Positions 1 to 6,744 of a DNA stretch of 20,088 nucleotides are shown one piece after another. Source of the DNA: Sulfurovum sp. UBA1140 (GTDB lineage: Bacteria > Campylobacterota > Campylobacteria > Campylobacterales > Sulfurovaceae); NCBI GenBank assembly GCA_002311915.1, contig DCAF01000037.1, positions 9,407 through 29,494 on the forward strand. The letters run 5' to 3'. The notes under the pieces were generated by a model. The model was not told where the DNA came from, searched no databases, and saw only the letters and a program-made list of their open reading frames with translations. The stretch's first letter is position 1. The number at the start of each line of letters is the position of its first letter. A program made the translations under genes and the position numbers.

Positions 1-18
1 AATCATTAAAAAATTTGT

Positions 19-24
19 TATAAT
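19..24 (+). promoter_or_regulatory. -10 box of the kdsA promoter
   Basis: A consensus TATAAT preceded by TGT (extended -10 style) lies 26 nt upstream of the kdsA start codon. No clear -35 box is visible, which is usual for Campylobacterota. An AAGGA ribosome binding site at 40-44 follows it. Confidence 0.55.
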
Positions 25-50
25 CCTCCTTATTTAAACAAGGATAAACC

Positions 51-845
51 ATGATACTTATAGCAGGACCATGTGTATTAGAGAGCCGAGATACGGTGAT
101 GAGAATTGCAGAGTCACTTTTACCTTACCATAATGATGGTACCAAAGATTTTTATTTTAAAGCGAGTTTTGATAAAGCAAATCGAACAAGCCTAGACTCT
201 TTTCGAGGACCTGGAATTGATGAGGGGTTAAAGCTTTTACAAGAGGTTAAAGAGCAGTTTGGTTATAAATTACTGACCGATGTGCATGATTATACTCAAC
301 CTAGTGCCGTAGCAGAGGTGGTGGATGTTTTACAGATTCCTGCATTTTTATCACGACAAACCGATTTGTTGGTGGCTTGTGCTAAAACCTCTGCTGTGGT
401 TAATATTAAAAAAGGGCAGTTTTTAGCCCCTCAAGCAATGGAACATTCGGTGGCTAAAGTCTTTAAGACCAGAGGCTTTGATGGAGAGGTAACTTATGAG
501 AGTGCAAAGACGCATGGTGTTTGGTTAACGGAACGGGGTTCTAGTTTTGGTTATGGAAACTTGGTTGTTGATATGCGAGGGCTAAAAATTATGAGAGAGT
601 TTGCTCCTGTTATTTTTGATGCAACACACTCGGTGCAGTCTCCTGCTAGTGGTGGGGCTGTGAGTGGGGGTGATAGTTCTATGATTCCTTATCTTAGTCG
701 TGCGGCTGCTGCTGTGGGGGTAGATGGATTCTTTTTTGAGACCCATTTTGACCCAAGTATCGCTTTAAGTGATGGTGCGAATATGATTAAATTGGACAGG
801 TTAGAGAGTTTGATAAAAGAGATTGATGCTATTAGAGCAATCTAA
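51..845 (+). CDS. kdsA: 3-deoxy-8-phosphooctulonate synthase (KDO-8-P synthase)
   Basis: This cytoplasmic enzyme condenses phosphoenolpyruvate with arabinose 5-phosphate to give KDO 8-phosphate, the precursor of the inner-core sugar of lipopolysaccharide. The 264 aa length is normal for the family. The N-terminus MILIAGPCVLES is the family signature; further conserved stretches are KASFDKANRTS (phosphate and PEP binding), LTDVHD, IPAFLSRQTDLL, NIKKGQFLAP, FDATHSVQ and the C-terminal FFETHFDP. The start is fixed by an AAGGA site 6 nt upstream, and the protein begins exactly where homologues do. In Helicobacter and Campylobacter kdsA is directly followed by ribH and nusB; here a gene remnant and about 550 nt separate them. 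A perfect 11-bp hairpin overlaps its stop codon. Confidence 0.95.
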   Translation: MILIAGPCVLESRDTVMRIAESLLPYHNDGTKDFYFKASFDKANRTSLDSFRGPGIDEGLKLLQEVKEQFGYKLLTDVHDYTQPSAVAEVVDVLQIPAFLSRQTDLLVACAKTSAVVNIKKGQFLAPQAMEHSVAKVFKTRGFDGEVTYESAKTHGVWLTERGSSFGYGNLVVDMRGLKIMREFAPVIFDATHSVQSPASGGAVSGGDSSMIPYLSRAAAAVGVDGFFFETHFDPSIALSDGANMIKLDRLESLIKEIDAIRAI

Positions 846-860
846 AAAATAGATTGCTCT
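834..860 (+). terminator. Perfect hairpin across the kdsA stop codon
   Basis: An 11-bp perfect inverted repeat (834-844 with 850-860) closes on a five-A loop and includes the TAA stop of kdsA. No U-tract follows on either strand, so it may be a mRNA 3'-end stabiliser or weak terminator, not a classical intrinsic terminator. The hairpin is seen directly; its role is inferred. Confidence 0.45.
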
Positions 861-864
861 GGGT

Positions 865-1271
865 TTAGCTAAAAAGTGGAGTGATGGCAGGGTATCCTGT
901 TAGCTCTTCAGGGTTTTCAATACCGTACATTTTATAAATGGTCGAAGCGATGCTAAGGGGTTCAAAGGTTCTATATTTTCATTAAGTTCAACAACCAAGG
1001 TGTTGCTTTCAGGGTTCAGGCTCCAATTTTGTAATGCTTTAGCCGAAATAGGCACATGGGCATCGTTAAAGTCTAAGTTATAAATCTCTAACATCTCTCG
1101 ACCGTTGTCCTCTGGGCTTCTAAATCGTCTCCAGTTGTCTTCACTCATCATATGTTTGTAGGTGATAAATCGTAACCCCTCTTGGTCGTTAAGTGCCGTA
1201 ACCATTCCATTATAGACCCGTGAAACGTTTGGTATTTCAGCCGTGTCAAGTTCATAATTGTTAAATAAAGG
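865..1271 (-). pseudogene. Remnant of an unrecognised gene, 5'-truncated and frameshifted
   Basis: On the minus strand a protein-like reading frame runs from about 1271 down to about 965, with segments such as AEIPNVSRVYNGMVTA and NWRRFRSPEDNGREM, and ending LVVELNENI. At about 960-970 the sensible reading moves to another frame and continues as TFEPLSIASTIYKMYGIENP and ELTGYPAITPLFS, then a TAA at 865-867. Staying in the first frame gives a short unlikely tail ending at 900. The frame is also closed by a TAA at 1272-1274, with no start codon before an internal ATG at 1205. The composition and coherent translation on both sides of the shift argue for a decayed gene. I do not recognise the family. 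It breaks up the kdsA-ribH order that is contiguous in related genera. Confidence 0.6.
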
Positions 1272-1302
1272 TTAATTTATAAAATAACAACTTAAGTTTT
1301 AA

Positions 1303-1308
1303 TATAAT
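1303..1308 (+). promoter_or_regulatory. Candidate -10 box for ribH-nusB
   Basis: TATAAT lies in a very AT-rich stretch. Transcription from about 1315 would give a leader of about 87 nt that contains the inverted repeat at 1350-1370. No good -35 box is visible. Several other AT-rich hexamers nearby could serve instead. Confidence 0.35.
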
Positions 1309-1349
1309 TTAATTAATTTTAATATAAAAATTAAAGTTTAGACAACTTA

Positions 1350-1370
1350 AAGTGTGCCTTAGGTACACTT
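1350..1370 (+). promoter_or_regulatory. Near-perfect 21-bp palindrome in the ribH leader
   Basis: The arms AAGTGTGCC (1350-1358) and GGTACACTT (1362-1370) are complementary over 9 positions with one G-T pair, around a TTA centre. It lies about 30 nt before the ribH start codon. As DNA it could be an operator; as RNA it would be a tight leader hairpin. It does not look like an FMN riboswitch, which is much longer. Function is not known. Confidence 0.45.
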
Positions 1371-1401
1371 CATAAAAAGAAAATATTCTATAAGGAAACA
1401 G

Positions 1402-1878
1402 ATGAAGATAGTAGAAGGAAACTTGTCGGTAGACAGAAGTAAAAAAGTAGCCATTATTAATGCACGATTTAATCATTTTATTACAGACAGATTGGTAGAG
1501 GGTGCAGAAGATGCTTATGCAAGACATGGTGGAGATGCCAACAATTTAGACTTAATTTTAGTCCCTGGAGCATTCGAGATTCCTTTTGCGTTAGATAAAG
1601 CATTGGCATCGGGTAAGTATGATGCTGTTTGTTGTTTGGGTGCAGTGATTCGTGGAGCAACACCACACTTTGATTATGTATCTGCCGAGGCAACCAAAGG
1701 GGTAGCAAGTGCCACAATGAAATATGGAAAACCTGTAACCTATGGTGTTTTGACTGTAAATACCATTGAACAAGCAATTGAACGTGCAGGTACCAAAGCA
1801 GGTAATAAAGGTGGCGAAGCGATGGTGGGTCTAATTGAGATGATGAATTTGTATAATGAGTTAGAAAATGGCAACTAG
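1402..1878 (+). CDS. ribH: 6,7-dimethyl-8-ribityllumazine synthase
   Basis: This penultimate enzyme of riboflavin synthesis condenses 5-amino-6-ribitylaminouracil with 3,4-dihydroxy-2-butanone 4-phosphate, and normally assembles into pentamers or a 60-mer cage. At 158 aa it is a typical bacterial lumazine synthase. Visible family motifs are ARFNHFITDRLVEGA (residues 21-35), the substrate-binding PGAFEIPFA (55-63), GAVIRGATPHFDYVS (80-94) with catalytic His89, and PVTYGVLTVNT (111-121). An AAGGA site lies 5 nt upstream of the ATG. Its last 11 nt overlap the start of nusB, so the two are translationally coupled as in Helicobacter. Confidence 0.96.
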   Translation: MKIVEGNLSVDRSKKVAIINARFNHFITDRLVEGAEDAYARHGGDANNLDLILVPGAFEIPFALDKALASGKYDAVCCLGAVIRGATPHFDYVSAEATKGVASATMKYGKPVTYGVLTVNTIEQAIERAGTKAGNKGGEAMVGLIEMMNLYNELENGN

Positions 1879-2320
1879 GCATCAAGCAAGAACTGCAGTT
1901 GTAGGACTTCTGTATGCGTATGATTTAGGAAATGAAGATATTGCTAAATTTTCAGATGTGATATTTGAAGAGGATAAGATTAGGAATAAACAGCGGGTCT
2001 TTTCAAAAGCTCTGTTTAAAGGCACAATAGAGAATATTGAAGTGGTAGATGCCGAGGTACAAAAGTACCTAAAGGGTGGTTGGGATTATAAATCTATTGG
2101 TAAGGTAGAAAAAGCAATTATGCGTCTAGCAACCTATGAGATTTTAATTGAAGGTACCAATAAACGTATTGTTATTAATGAAGCGATAGAACTGGCTAAA
2201 GCATTAGCAGATGACAAGTCACCAAAATTTATTAATGCTGTATTGGATGCTGTTGGAAAAGAGGATACTACGGTTGAAGAGCCTACTAACGAGATTAAAA
2301 GTGAATCTGAAGAGTCATAA
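1868..2320 (+). CDS. nusB: Transcription antitermination factor NusB
   Basis: NusB is a small all-helical RNA-binding protein that pairs with NusE (ribosomal S10) on boxA RNA to prevent early termination in rRNA operons. At 150 aa it has the arginine-rich N-terminus (MATRHQARTAVVGLLYAYD, residues 1-19) and the conserved core KVEKAIMRLATYEI plus VINEAIELAKAL, SPKFINAVLDAV. An acidic tail after about residue 131, rich in E, S and T, goes beyond the usual end and is probably disordered. Its ATG lies inside the 3' end of ribH with an 11-nt overlap. Confidence 0.95.
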   Translation: MATRHQARTAVVGLLYAYDLGNEDIAKFSDVIFEEDKIRNKQRVFSKALFKGTIENIEVVDAEVQKYLKGGWDYKSIGKVEKAIMRLATYEILIEGTNKRIVINEAIELAKALADDKSPKFINAVLDAVGKEDTTVEEPTNEIKSESEES

Positions 2321-2366
2321 TATATAGCCAAAAGCGATAAAAAAGGGTCATATGGGTGATGTTTAT

Positions 2367-2391
2367 AGGGTGTTTTTTAAGGTTACACCCT
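2367..2391 (+). terminator. Candidate terminator of the ribH-nusB operon
   Basis: The perfect 7-bp arms AGGGTGT (2367-2373) and ACACCCT (2385-2391) flank an 11-nt loop, followed by CTATTTTA. The T-run is poor, so termination is plausible but not certain. It lies 47 nt after the nusB stop codon. Confidence 0.35.
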
Positions 2392-2408
2392 CTATTTTAT
2401 GAGAACTA

Positions 2409-2450
2409 TAGGGTCAGGTGATGAAACTAAACTTATATCACCTGACCCTA
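2409..2450 (+). repeat. Long hairpin at the left end of the MITE-like element
   Basis: Perfect 14-bp arms (2409-2422 and 2437-2450) enclose a 14-nt loop and are followed by AAAATTTTT. In transcripts from nusB this would form a very stable hairpin and could terminate transcription as a side effect. The right arm also supplies the stop codon of the minus-strand frame inside the element. Confidence 0.7.
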
Positions 2451-2588
2451 AAATTTTTGAAGAAGACGAAGGTGCTTCCATCAGGTCTTGTTAGGGTGTG
2501 GAGGTGGTTGGATTTTCCACTTCTGATATGTTTGGTCATGAGGGAGGCTAGGAGTTCGTCATCATTATAATGATAGTAATTTTTTCTT

Positions 2589-2617
2589 AAAAGTTTAGTT
2601 TCATCACCAGACCTTAA
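2589..2617 (-). repeat. Right terminal repeat copy, inverted
   Basis: Read on the minus strand this contains GGTCTGGTGATGAAACTAAA, matching the left copy at 2409-2435 except for isolated changes (T for A in GGTCAGG). It is the second of three copies in this region. Confidence 0.7.
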
Positions 2618-2736
2618 AACTCCTTTTCTGTTATTTTAACATCTTTTGGGATTTGTATCGTAGAGTAAGATAAAAAAGTTATAATTCTACTATAAAGTCA
2701 AGAGTTATTCATTATGTTAAAATAAGGAACTAAAAT

Positions 2737-3285
2737 ATGAAAATCATTAAAAAAATATTAATAGTATCACTATTATCAGTAGTATCACTAAATGCAGAAG
2801 AGACAAGAAGTATAAAACCTACAATAGATGTTAATAAAAAAATTCCTTCTAATTTGAGGAAAACTGTATTCTTTTCTCTAAAGCATTATAATTCTGCTGT
2901 TATACGTACAAAAATTAAACCACTTTTAGGTAAAGAAGCAAAAGTTATCTCTTTTAAGTCTAATAATATGCTAGTAATTACAGCATATCCAGAGAGTATA
3001 AAGAGAGTTCAAGAGGTAATTAATAAAATCGAGTCGATGAAGCCATTCGAGGCAACAATTGTTAAATTTAAAAAAGCTTCTGTAGCAGATATTTATCAAG
3101 ATATAAACGCAATGTCAAAATCCCTATTTCCTAAAGATATTGTAAGCGAAAAGGTAAGTGTTATTGATAGCAATGCAACAAATAGTTTAATTCTTGTTGG
3201 TAAAAAAGAAAATATGAATAAGTTACTTAAATATATTGAACTTCTTGATATTGAAGGAGGATTTACCTCTAAAAATATAGATTAA
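2737..3285 (+). CDS. Exported protein with two secretin N-type domains, no pore domain
   Basis: The 182 aa protein begins with a clear signal peptide (residues 1-20, MKIIKKILIV...SLNA), so the product is probably periplasmic. Two tandem secretin N-type modules follow. The first (about 43-100) has VFFSLKHYNSAVI, then LLGKEAKVISFKSNNMLVIT and a closing helix. The second (about 105-172) has ATIVKFKKASVADIY and IDSNATNSLILVG. These are the ring-forming modules found before the beta-barrel of GspD/PilQ secretins. The barrel is absent and the frame ends normally, so this is either a degenerate secretin relative or a stand-alone accessory. An AAGGA site at 2725-2729 supports the start. It lies between copies of the terminal repeat at 2589-2617 and 3300-3328, which hints at acquisition or rearrangement. 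Confidence 0.65.
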   Translation: MKIIKKILIVSLLSVVSLNAEETRSIKPTIDVNKKIPSNLRKTVFFSLKHYNSAVIRTKIKPLLGKEAKVISFKSNNMLVITAYPESIKRVQEVINKIESMKPFEATIVKFKKASVADIYQDINAMSKSLFPKDIVSEKVSVIDSNATNSLILVGKKENMNKLLKYIELLDIEGGFTSKNID

Positions 3286-3299
3286 AAATCTAGAAAAAC

Positions 3300-3328
3300 T
3301 TAGAGTCAGGTGATGAAAATAAACTTTT
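3300..3328 (+). repeat. Third copy of the terminal repeat
   Basis: TAGAGTCAGGTGATGAAA followed by ATAAACTT matches the left end of the element at 2409-2435 with about two mismatches, in the same orientation. No partner end is visible downstream, so it is a solo repeat. It lies 15 nt after the preceding gene. Confidence 0.65.
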
Positions 3329-3441
3329 ATTCAAACTTTCTCTGAACCTTTGCAACAGCAGAATTAGACTTTTTTAAAAGTTGTTTGTTTTTTTTGGGGT
3401 ATTAAAAAGTTATAGTAGAATTTCATCATTAAGGATTCAAA

Positions 3442-3717
3442 ATGAATAAAATAGGCATTAAGATTTTAGATAAAATAAGTTACGAGCAGTTTGAAAGTTT
3501 TCAGTATCTGCTTGATTATGAGTTTGAGTATGATGATATGGAAAGCTCTATTAAAGAGCAGAAGATTATTGAACTGGATATTGACGAAGAGGATAGAGGC
3601 GAAGATTTAGAGGTGCTTCATGCTCTTTTGCTTGGATTTGATGGTGATGAGGTGAAGTATGAACTTTACCTTTTTGATGGTGAGTGGGAGAGGAGAGCGT
3701 TTGGGGAGATTGGTTAG
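3442..3717 (+). CDS. Small acidic protein of unknown function
   Basis: I do not recognise this 91 aa protein. It is strongly acidic (27 Asp/Glu), with hydrophobic-aromatic segments (YEQFESFQYLLDYEFEY, residues 14-30; ALLLGFDGDEVKYELYLFDG, 61-80) suggesting a small soluble alpha/beta fold. No signal peptide, membrane helix or cysteine pair is seen. An AAGGA site 6-7 nt before the ATG and an upstream TATAGTAGAAT-like box support expression from its own promoter. It converges with the hydrolase gene on the other strand, whose stop lies 17 nt away. Confidence 0.65.
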   Translation: MNKIGIKILDKISYEQFESFQYLLDYEFEYDDMESSIKEQKIIELDIDEEDRGEDLEVLHALLLGFDGDEVKYELYLFDGEWERRAFGEIG

Positions 3718-3734
3718 AGAAGAGCCTAAAAGCT

Positions 3735-4745
3735 CTACTCCTCTCTCTCTTCAATCTCCATCATCGTCTTGTTGAGATGTGCAGCCATATTTTTTTCAAA
3801 GGCATCCCACGACTTTATATCGGTAAAGAGTTTTAATACTTCATCTTTGACCTCATAGGACTCCTTATCGTCATCATAGGCTTTTTGCCCTTCGACAGCC
3901 AAGATTTTTAAGTAGTTTAAAAATGGGTCAATGGTCTCGTCCCTTTTTCCTGAAAATCCATGTCCTGGAACATAGAGGGTGCAGTTTGTATCTTTTTTAA
4001 TCTGTTCTAAAAGCTCTATGTTCCCAAAGATGCTTGAGGACTCATCAAAACTTCCTAGACGACCTTTCATGAGGTTATCACCCAAGAAAAGCGTTTTGGA
4101 GTTAATATGGGTGATGAGTAGGTCGGTATCGCTGTGTGCTGATTTTGGGTGCATGACCACAAACTTTTGACCATCTATCTCTAGTTTTTGAGCATCTTTT
4201 AGGGTTTTTGTCGGAAATGCAAACGCTTTGGTTCCCTCTAGGTTCCCCGTAGTTCGATTTAAGATTCCATACCAAACTTCTGCTTCACCCTCTTTGACTG
4301 CTTTTATCATATTGGGGTGGGCGTAGATGTCCACTTTTGGATATTTCTCTACGATGGTTTTGTTTGCAAACCAGTGGTCACCGTGTTTGTGGGTATTTAG
4401 CACGGCAATAATAGGTTTTTTGCTTACTTTTTCTATCTCTAAGAGTATCTGTTTGCCGACATTGTAGTTCCCCCCTGGGTCAATGATGATTAGTCCATGT
4501 TCGCTTTCAATAAGTGCTGGATTGTTCATAAATCCTTGGTTCTCTTTGTTGGGGCTGACGATTGGTCCGTGCATGATATAGACATTCTTATTGGCTTGTT
4601 CAAATTTAAAGGTTCCATATTTACCCAGTTTAAACTCAGTCTCTACCACCTTGGAGGTTACTGCTTTGGTTGTGTTGGTCTCACTTGCTGTAGTTGTTAC
4701 AGTCACTGACCCTATAAGTAGTGAAAGAAGAAGTGTATTTTTCAT
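3735..4745 (-). CDS. Periplasmic metallo-beta-lactamase-fold hydrolase
   Basis: This is a zinc-type MBL-fold hydrolase of 336 aa. The preferred start is the ATG at 4745, because a strong AGGAG lies just upstream and translation then begins with a signal peptide (MKNTLLLSLLIGSVTVTTTA); an in-frame ATG at 4826 would add 27 unlikely residues. Metal ligands are all visible: His119, His121, Asp123 and His124 in THKHGDH, His204 in SAHSDTD, Asp223 in LGDN, and His262 in PGHG. Export and sequence style recall SoxH-like and quinoprotein-relay hydrolases of sulfur bacteria, but the substrate cannot be read from sequence. The Crp/Fnr-type regulator lies 111 nt upstream on the same strand and may control it. 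The C-terminus is highly charged (EIEEREE). Confidence 0.85.
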   Translation of the reverse strand: MKNTLLLSLLIGSVTVTTTASETNTTKAVTSKVVETEFKLGKYGTFKFEQANKNVYIMHGPIVSPNKENQGFMNNPALIESEHGLIIIDPGGNYNVGKQILLEIEKVSKKPIIAVLNTHKHGDHWFANKTIVEKYPKVDIYAHPNMIKAVKEGEAEVWYGILNRTTGNLEGTKAFAFPTKTLKDAQKLEIDGQKFVVMHPKSAHSDTDLLITHINSKTLFLGDNLMKGRLGSFDESSSIFGNIELLEQIKKDTNCTLYVPGHGFSGKRDETIDPFLNYLKILAVEGQKAYDDDKESYEVKDEVLKLFTDIKSWDAFEKNMAAHLNKTMMEIEEREE

Positions 4746-4856
4746 TGTGTCTCCTATGTTATTAGAATTTGTATTTATTATACATTGAGTTTCTTTTGAA
4801 TTATGAGGATAGGTTAAGAAGCCCATTAAAAAAGTTATAGAGTGCTACTTTAGTCT

Positions 4857-5543
4857 TTATCTCTTAACTTTAGAGATACAATATCCACATGATTTTAATG
4901 TGTTTTTTTCAATAATAATGTGCAGTGCTTCTAAATTATGTATCTGAACGATGTTGTTGATAATAACAATAATTTTCTCTTTTTTTAGTTTACTTAGAAT
5001 TCGGGAGAGGGTTTCAGGAGTGATGTTGAGTATTGAGGCAATTTCGTTATTTTTTATTTTGTTAAAGGTCTCTGTTTCGTTTAAGATGAGGTCTGCGACT
5101 TTGGCTTCTGATGATAGAATGGTCTCTTTATGTACCAATGAAGAGAGCATCATTACTTTATTGGTCATAGATTTAAGCAGGGCGAGTGAAAATGTAGGGT
5201 CTTTTAGATAGTTCATGACTTTTTTAAAATGAAGCAGTCCAACAGTTCCTCGTTCCGAGATAAATTCGCAAGTGGCAGGAAAGGGAACCTGCTCTAAACA
5301 GGCGTATTCACCTATAATAGAGGGGGCGTTAAGTCGATGGAGCTGAATCATGGTGTCTTTGGGTGAAGTTTTGTAGAGTCTGACTTGTCCATCGAGAAGA
5401 ATGTGCAGATAATCACTGGAATCCCCTTCATAAAAAACGATACTATTTTTGGTAAAGTGCCGAATATAGATATTGTCATAAAGCTCTTTATGAAATTTTT
5501 TATCGAGGTTCGAGAACATTGGTACATCTTTGATTTTAACCAT
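4857..5543 (-). CDS. Crp/Fnr-family transcriptional regulator
   Basis: The 228 aa protein has an N-terminal cyclic-nucleotide-binding-like beta-roll (about 10-120; FYEGDSSDYLHILLDGQVRL, then IIGEYACLEQVPFPAT) and a C-terminal winged helix-turn-helix (about 166-190; NNEIASILNITPETLSRILS). It lacks the N-terminal cysteine cluster of true FNR, so it is not an obvious 4Fe-4S oxygen sensor. Isolated cysteines sit at 82 and 92, and the C-terminal tail carries CGYC (219-222), which could sense redox state or bind metal. The ATG at 5543 follows AAGGTGATGT. It is divergent from mqnC and upstream of the MBL hydrolase, its likely target or operon partner. The effector is unknown. Confidence 0.85.
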   Translation of the reverse strand: MVKIKDVPMFSNLDKKFHKELYDNIYIRHFTKNSIVFYEGDSSDYLHILLDGQVRLYKTSPKDTMIQLHRLNAPSIIGEYACLEQVPFPATCEFISERGTVGLLHFKKVMNYLKDPTFSLALLKSMTNKVMMLSSLVHKETILSSEAKVADLILNETETFNKIKNNEIASILNITPETLSRILSKLKKEKIIVIINNIVQIHNLEALHIIIEKNTLKSCGYCISKVKR

Positions 5544-5648
5544 ACATCACCTTCTTGTTTTAAGAAAAGCGAGTATACTAAAATATTTATCAATAAGAAT
5601 TTAAAATAGATGTAGATTGAATAGGAGAGAGTTTAATCGTTGCCATAG

Positions 5649-5654
5649 TATAAT
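5649..5654 (+). promoter_or_regulatory. -10 box of the mqnC promoter
   Basis: A consensus TATAAT lies 26 nt upstream of the chosen mqnC start. Because this box lies inside the extension implied by the in-frame ATG at 5617, it favours the start at 5680. Confidence 0.55.
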
Positions 5655-5679
5655 CATGCATCATAAAATAAGGATAAAA

Positions 5680-6741
5680 ATGAGTGCCTTAACAAATCAA
5701 AGAATGACCATAGATGAAGCAGTTGAGCTTATCGACAGGGCAGATTTAAAGAGCTTGGGACGAATGGCAAAAGCTCGGAAACAACAGCTTCATCCTAAAG
5801 GTGTAACAACTTTTGTGGTGGATAGAAATATTAATTATACCAATGTTTGCTGGGTCGATTGTAAGTTTTGTGCTTTTTATCGCCACGAGAAAAATGATGA
5901 GGCGTATGTATTAACCTTTGATGAGATAGATGAAAAGATTGAAGAGCTTTTAGCCATTGGTGGAACGCAGATACTTTTTCAAGGAGGGGTTCACCCCAAG
6001 TTAGAGATTGAGTGGTACGAAGATTTGCTAGAGCATATTCATACCAAATATCCAACAATTACCATTCATGGGTTTTCGGCGATTGAGGTTGATTATATTG
6101 CACAGCGTTCTAAAATTTCTATTTCAGAGGTCTTAAGACGGCTTAGAGATAAAGGGTTGGCTTCGATTCCAGGGGCTGGGGCAGAGATACTTAGTGATAG
6201 AGTTAGAGATATTATTGCCCCTAAAAAGCTGGACAAAGATACGTGGCTAGAGGTGCATCGTGAGGCACATAAACTGGGGATTAAATCAACGGCTACCATG
6301 ATGTATGGTACAGTAGAGACCACGCGTGAGATTGTGGAGCATTTTGATTTGGTGCGTCAACTTCAAGATGAGACAGGTGGTTTTAGAGCCTTTATTATGT
6401 GGTCTTTTCAAAGTGACAATACCAAACTTAAAGAGGAGATACCCACTATTGAAAAAACCACTTCTAATCAGTACCTGCGTTATTTGGCAGTGGCACGACT
6501 CTTTTTAGATAATGTTCCCAATATTCAAAGTTCTTGGGTGACTCAAGGGAGTTATATTGGTCAGATGGCACTGCAGTTTGGAGCCAACGATTTGGGTTCG
6601 ACCATGATGGAAGAGAATGTTGTCTCTTCTGCTGGGGCAACCAACACCATGAATCAAGATGAGATGATTTATCTGATTCGTGATGTTGGAGAGAGTCCTG
6701 CTAAACGAAATACAGCTTATAAAATTTTGGAGAGATTCTAA
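5680..6741 (+). CDS. mqnC: Cyclic dehypoxanthinyl futalosine synthase (radical SAM)
   Basis: MqnC catalyses the radical SAM cyclisation of dehypoxanthine futalosine in the futalosine route to menaquinone, the quinone pathway of Campylobacterota. The 353 aa protein has the cluster motif CWVDCKFC (Cys57, Cys61, Cys64) within NYTNVCWVDCKFCAFYRHEK, then GGTQILFQGGVHP, SIPGAGAEIL and the C-terminal FGANDLGSTMMEENVVS typical of the MqnC/CofG-like family. The form CKFCAFYR distinguishes MqnC from MqnE, which reads CKFCAFS. The start at 5680 follows AAGGATAAAA; an upstream ATG at 5617 would overlap the promoter and add 21 unmatched residues. The next gene begins 3 nt after its stop, so the two form an operon. 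Confidence 0.93.
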   Translation: MSALTNQRMTIDEAVELIDRADLKSLGRMAKARKQQLHPKGVTTFVVDRNINYTNVCWVDCKFCAFYRHEKNDEAYVLTFDEIDEKIEELLAIGGTQILFQGGVHPKLEIEWYEDLLEHIHTKYPTITIHGFSAIEVDYIAQRSKISISEVLRRLRDKGLASIPGAGAEILSDRVRDIIAPKKLDKDTWLEVHREAHKLGIKSTATMMYGTVETTREIVEHFDLVRQLQDETGGFRAFIMWSFQSDNTKLKEEIPTIEKTTSNQYLRYLAVARLFLDNVPNIQSSWVTQGSYIGQMALQFGANDLGSTMMEENVVSSAGATNTMNQDEMIYLIRDVGESPAKRNTAYKILERF

Positions 6742-6744
6742 CCG

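Larger units (their letters stand above)
2409..2617. mobile_element. MITE-like element with terminal inverted repeats
   Basis: The left end (2409-2435) and right end (2589-2617) are inverted copies of one sequence. The shared core GGTGATGAAACTAAACTT is identical in both, with two mismatches further out. The left end also folds on itself: 14-nt perfect arms at 2409-2422 and 2437-2450. The interior carries a stop-free minus-strand frame (2438-2635) but no transposase. A third copy of the terminal repeat lies at 3300-3328. The ends and interior are seen directly. That this is a non-autonomous transposable element, or one mobilised by an IS200-like/REP-type transposase, is inference; I see no target duplication that I would trust. 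This element fills most of the 416-nt gap between nusB and the next gene. Confidence 0.55.

Noticed and set aside
865..1205. Intact 101-aa minus-strand gene ending at 900
   Set aside because: The tail after the LNENI segment is unlike protein, while the alternative frame continues sensibly to 865, so a frameshifted remnant fits better.
1481..1885. 134-aa open frame on the minus strand opposite ribH
   Set aside because: It is antisense to a clearly conserved gene, has no ribosome binding site, and its His- and Leu-rich composition is an artefact of the ribH codons.
4746..4826. 27-residue N-terminal extension of the MBL hydrolase
   Set aside because: It has no ribosome binding site and would bury the signal peptide; AGGAG and a hydrophobic N-terminus fit the start at 4745.
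4857..5543. True FNR with an oxygen-sensing 4Fe-4S cluster
   Set aside because: The N-terminal cysteine cluster is absent; only scattered cysteines and a C-terminal pair are present.
5617..5679. 21-residue N-terminal extension of MqnC
   Set aside because: It overlaps the TATAAT box, lacks a good ribosome binding site and does not resemble MqnC N-termini.
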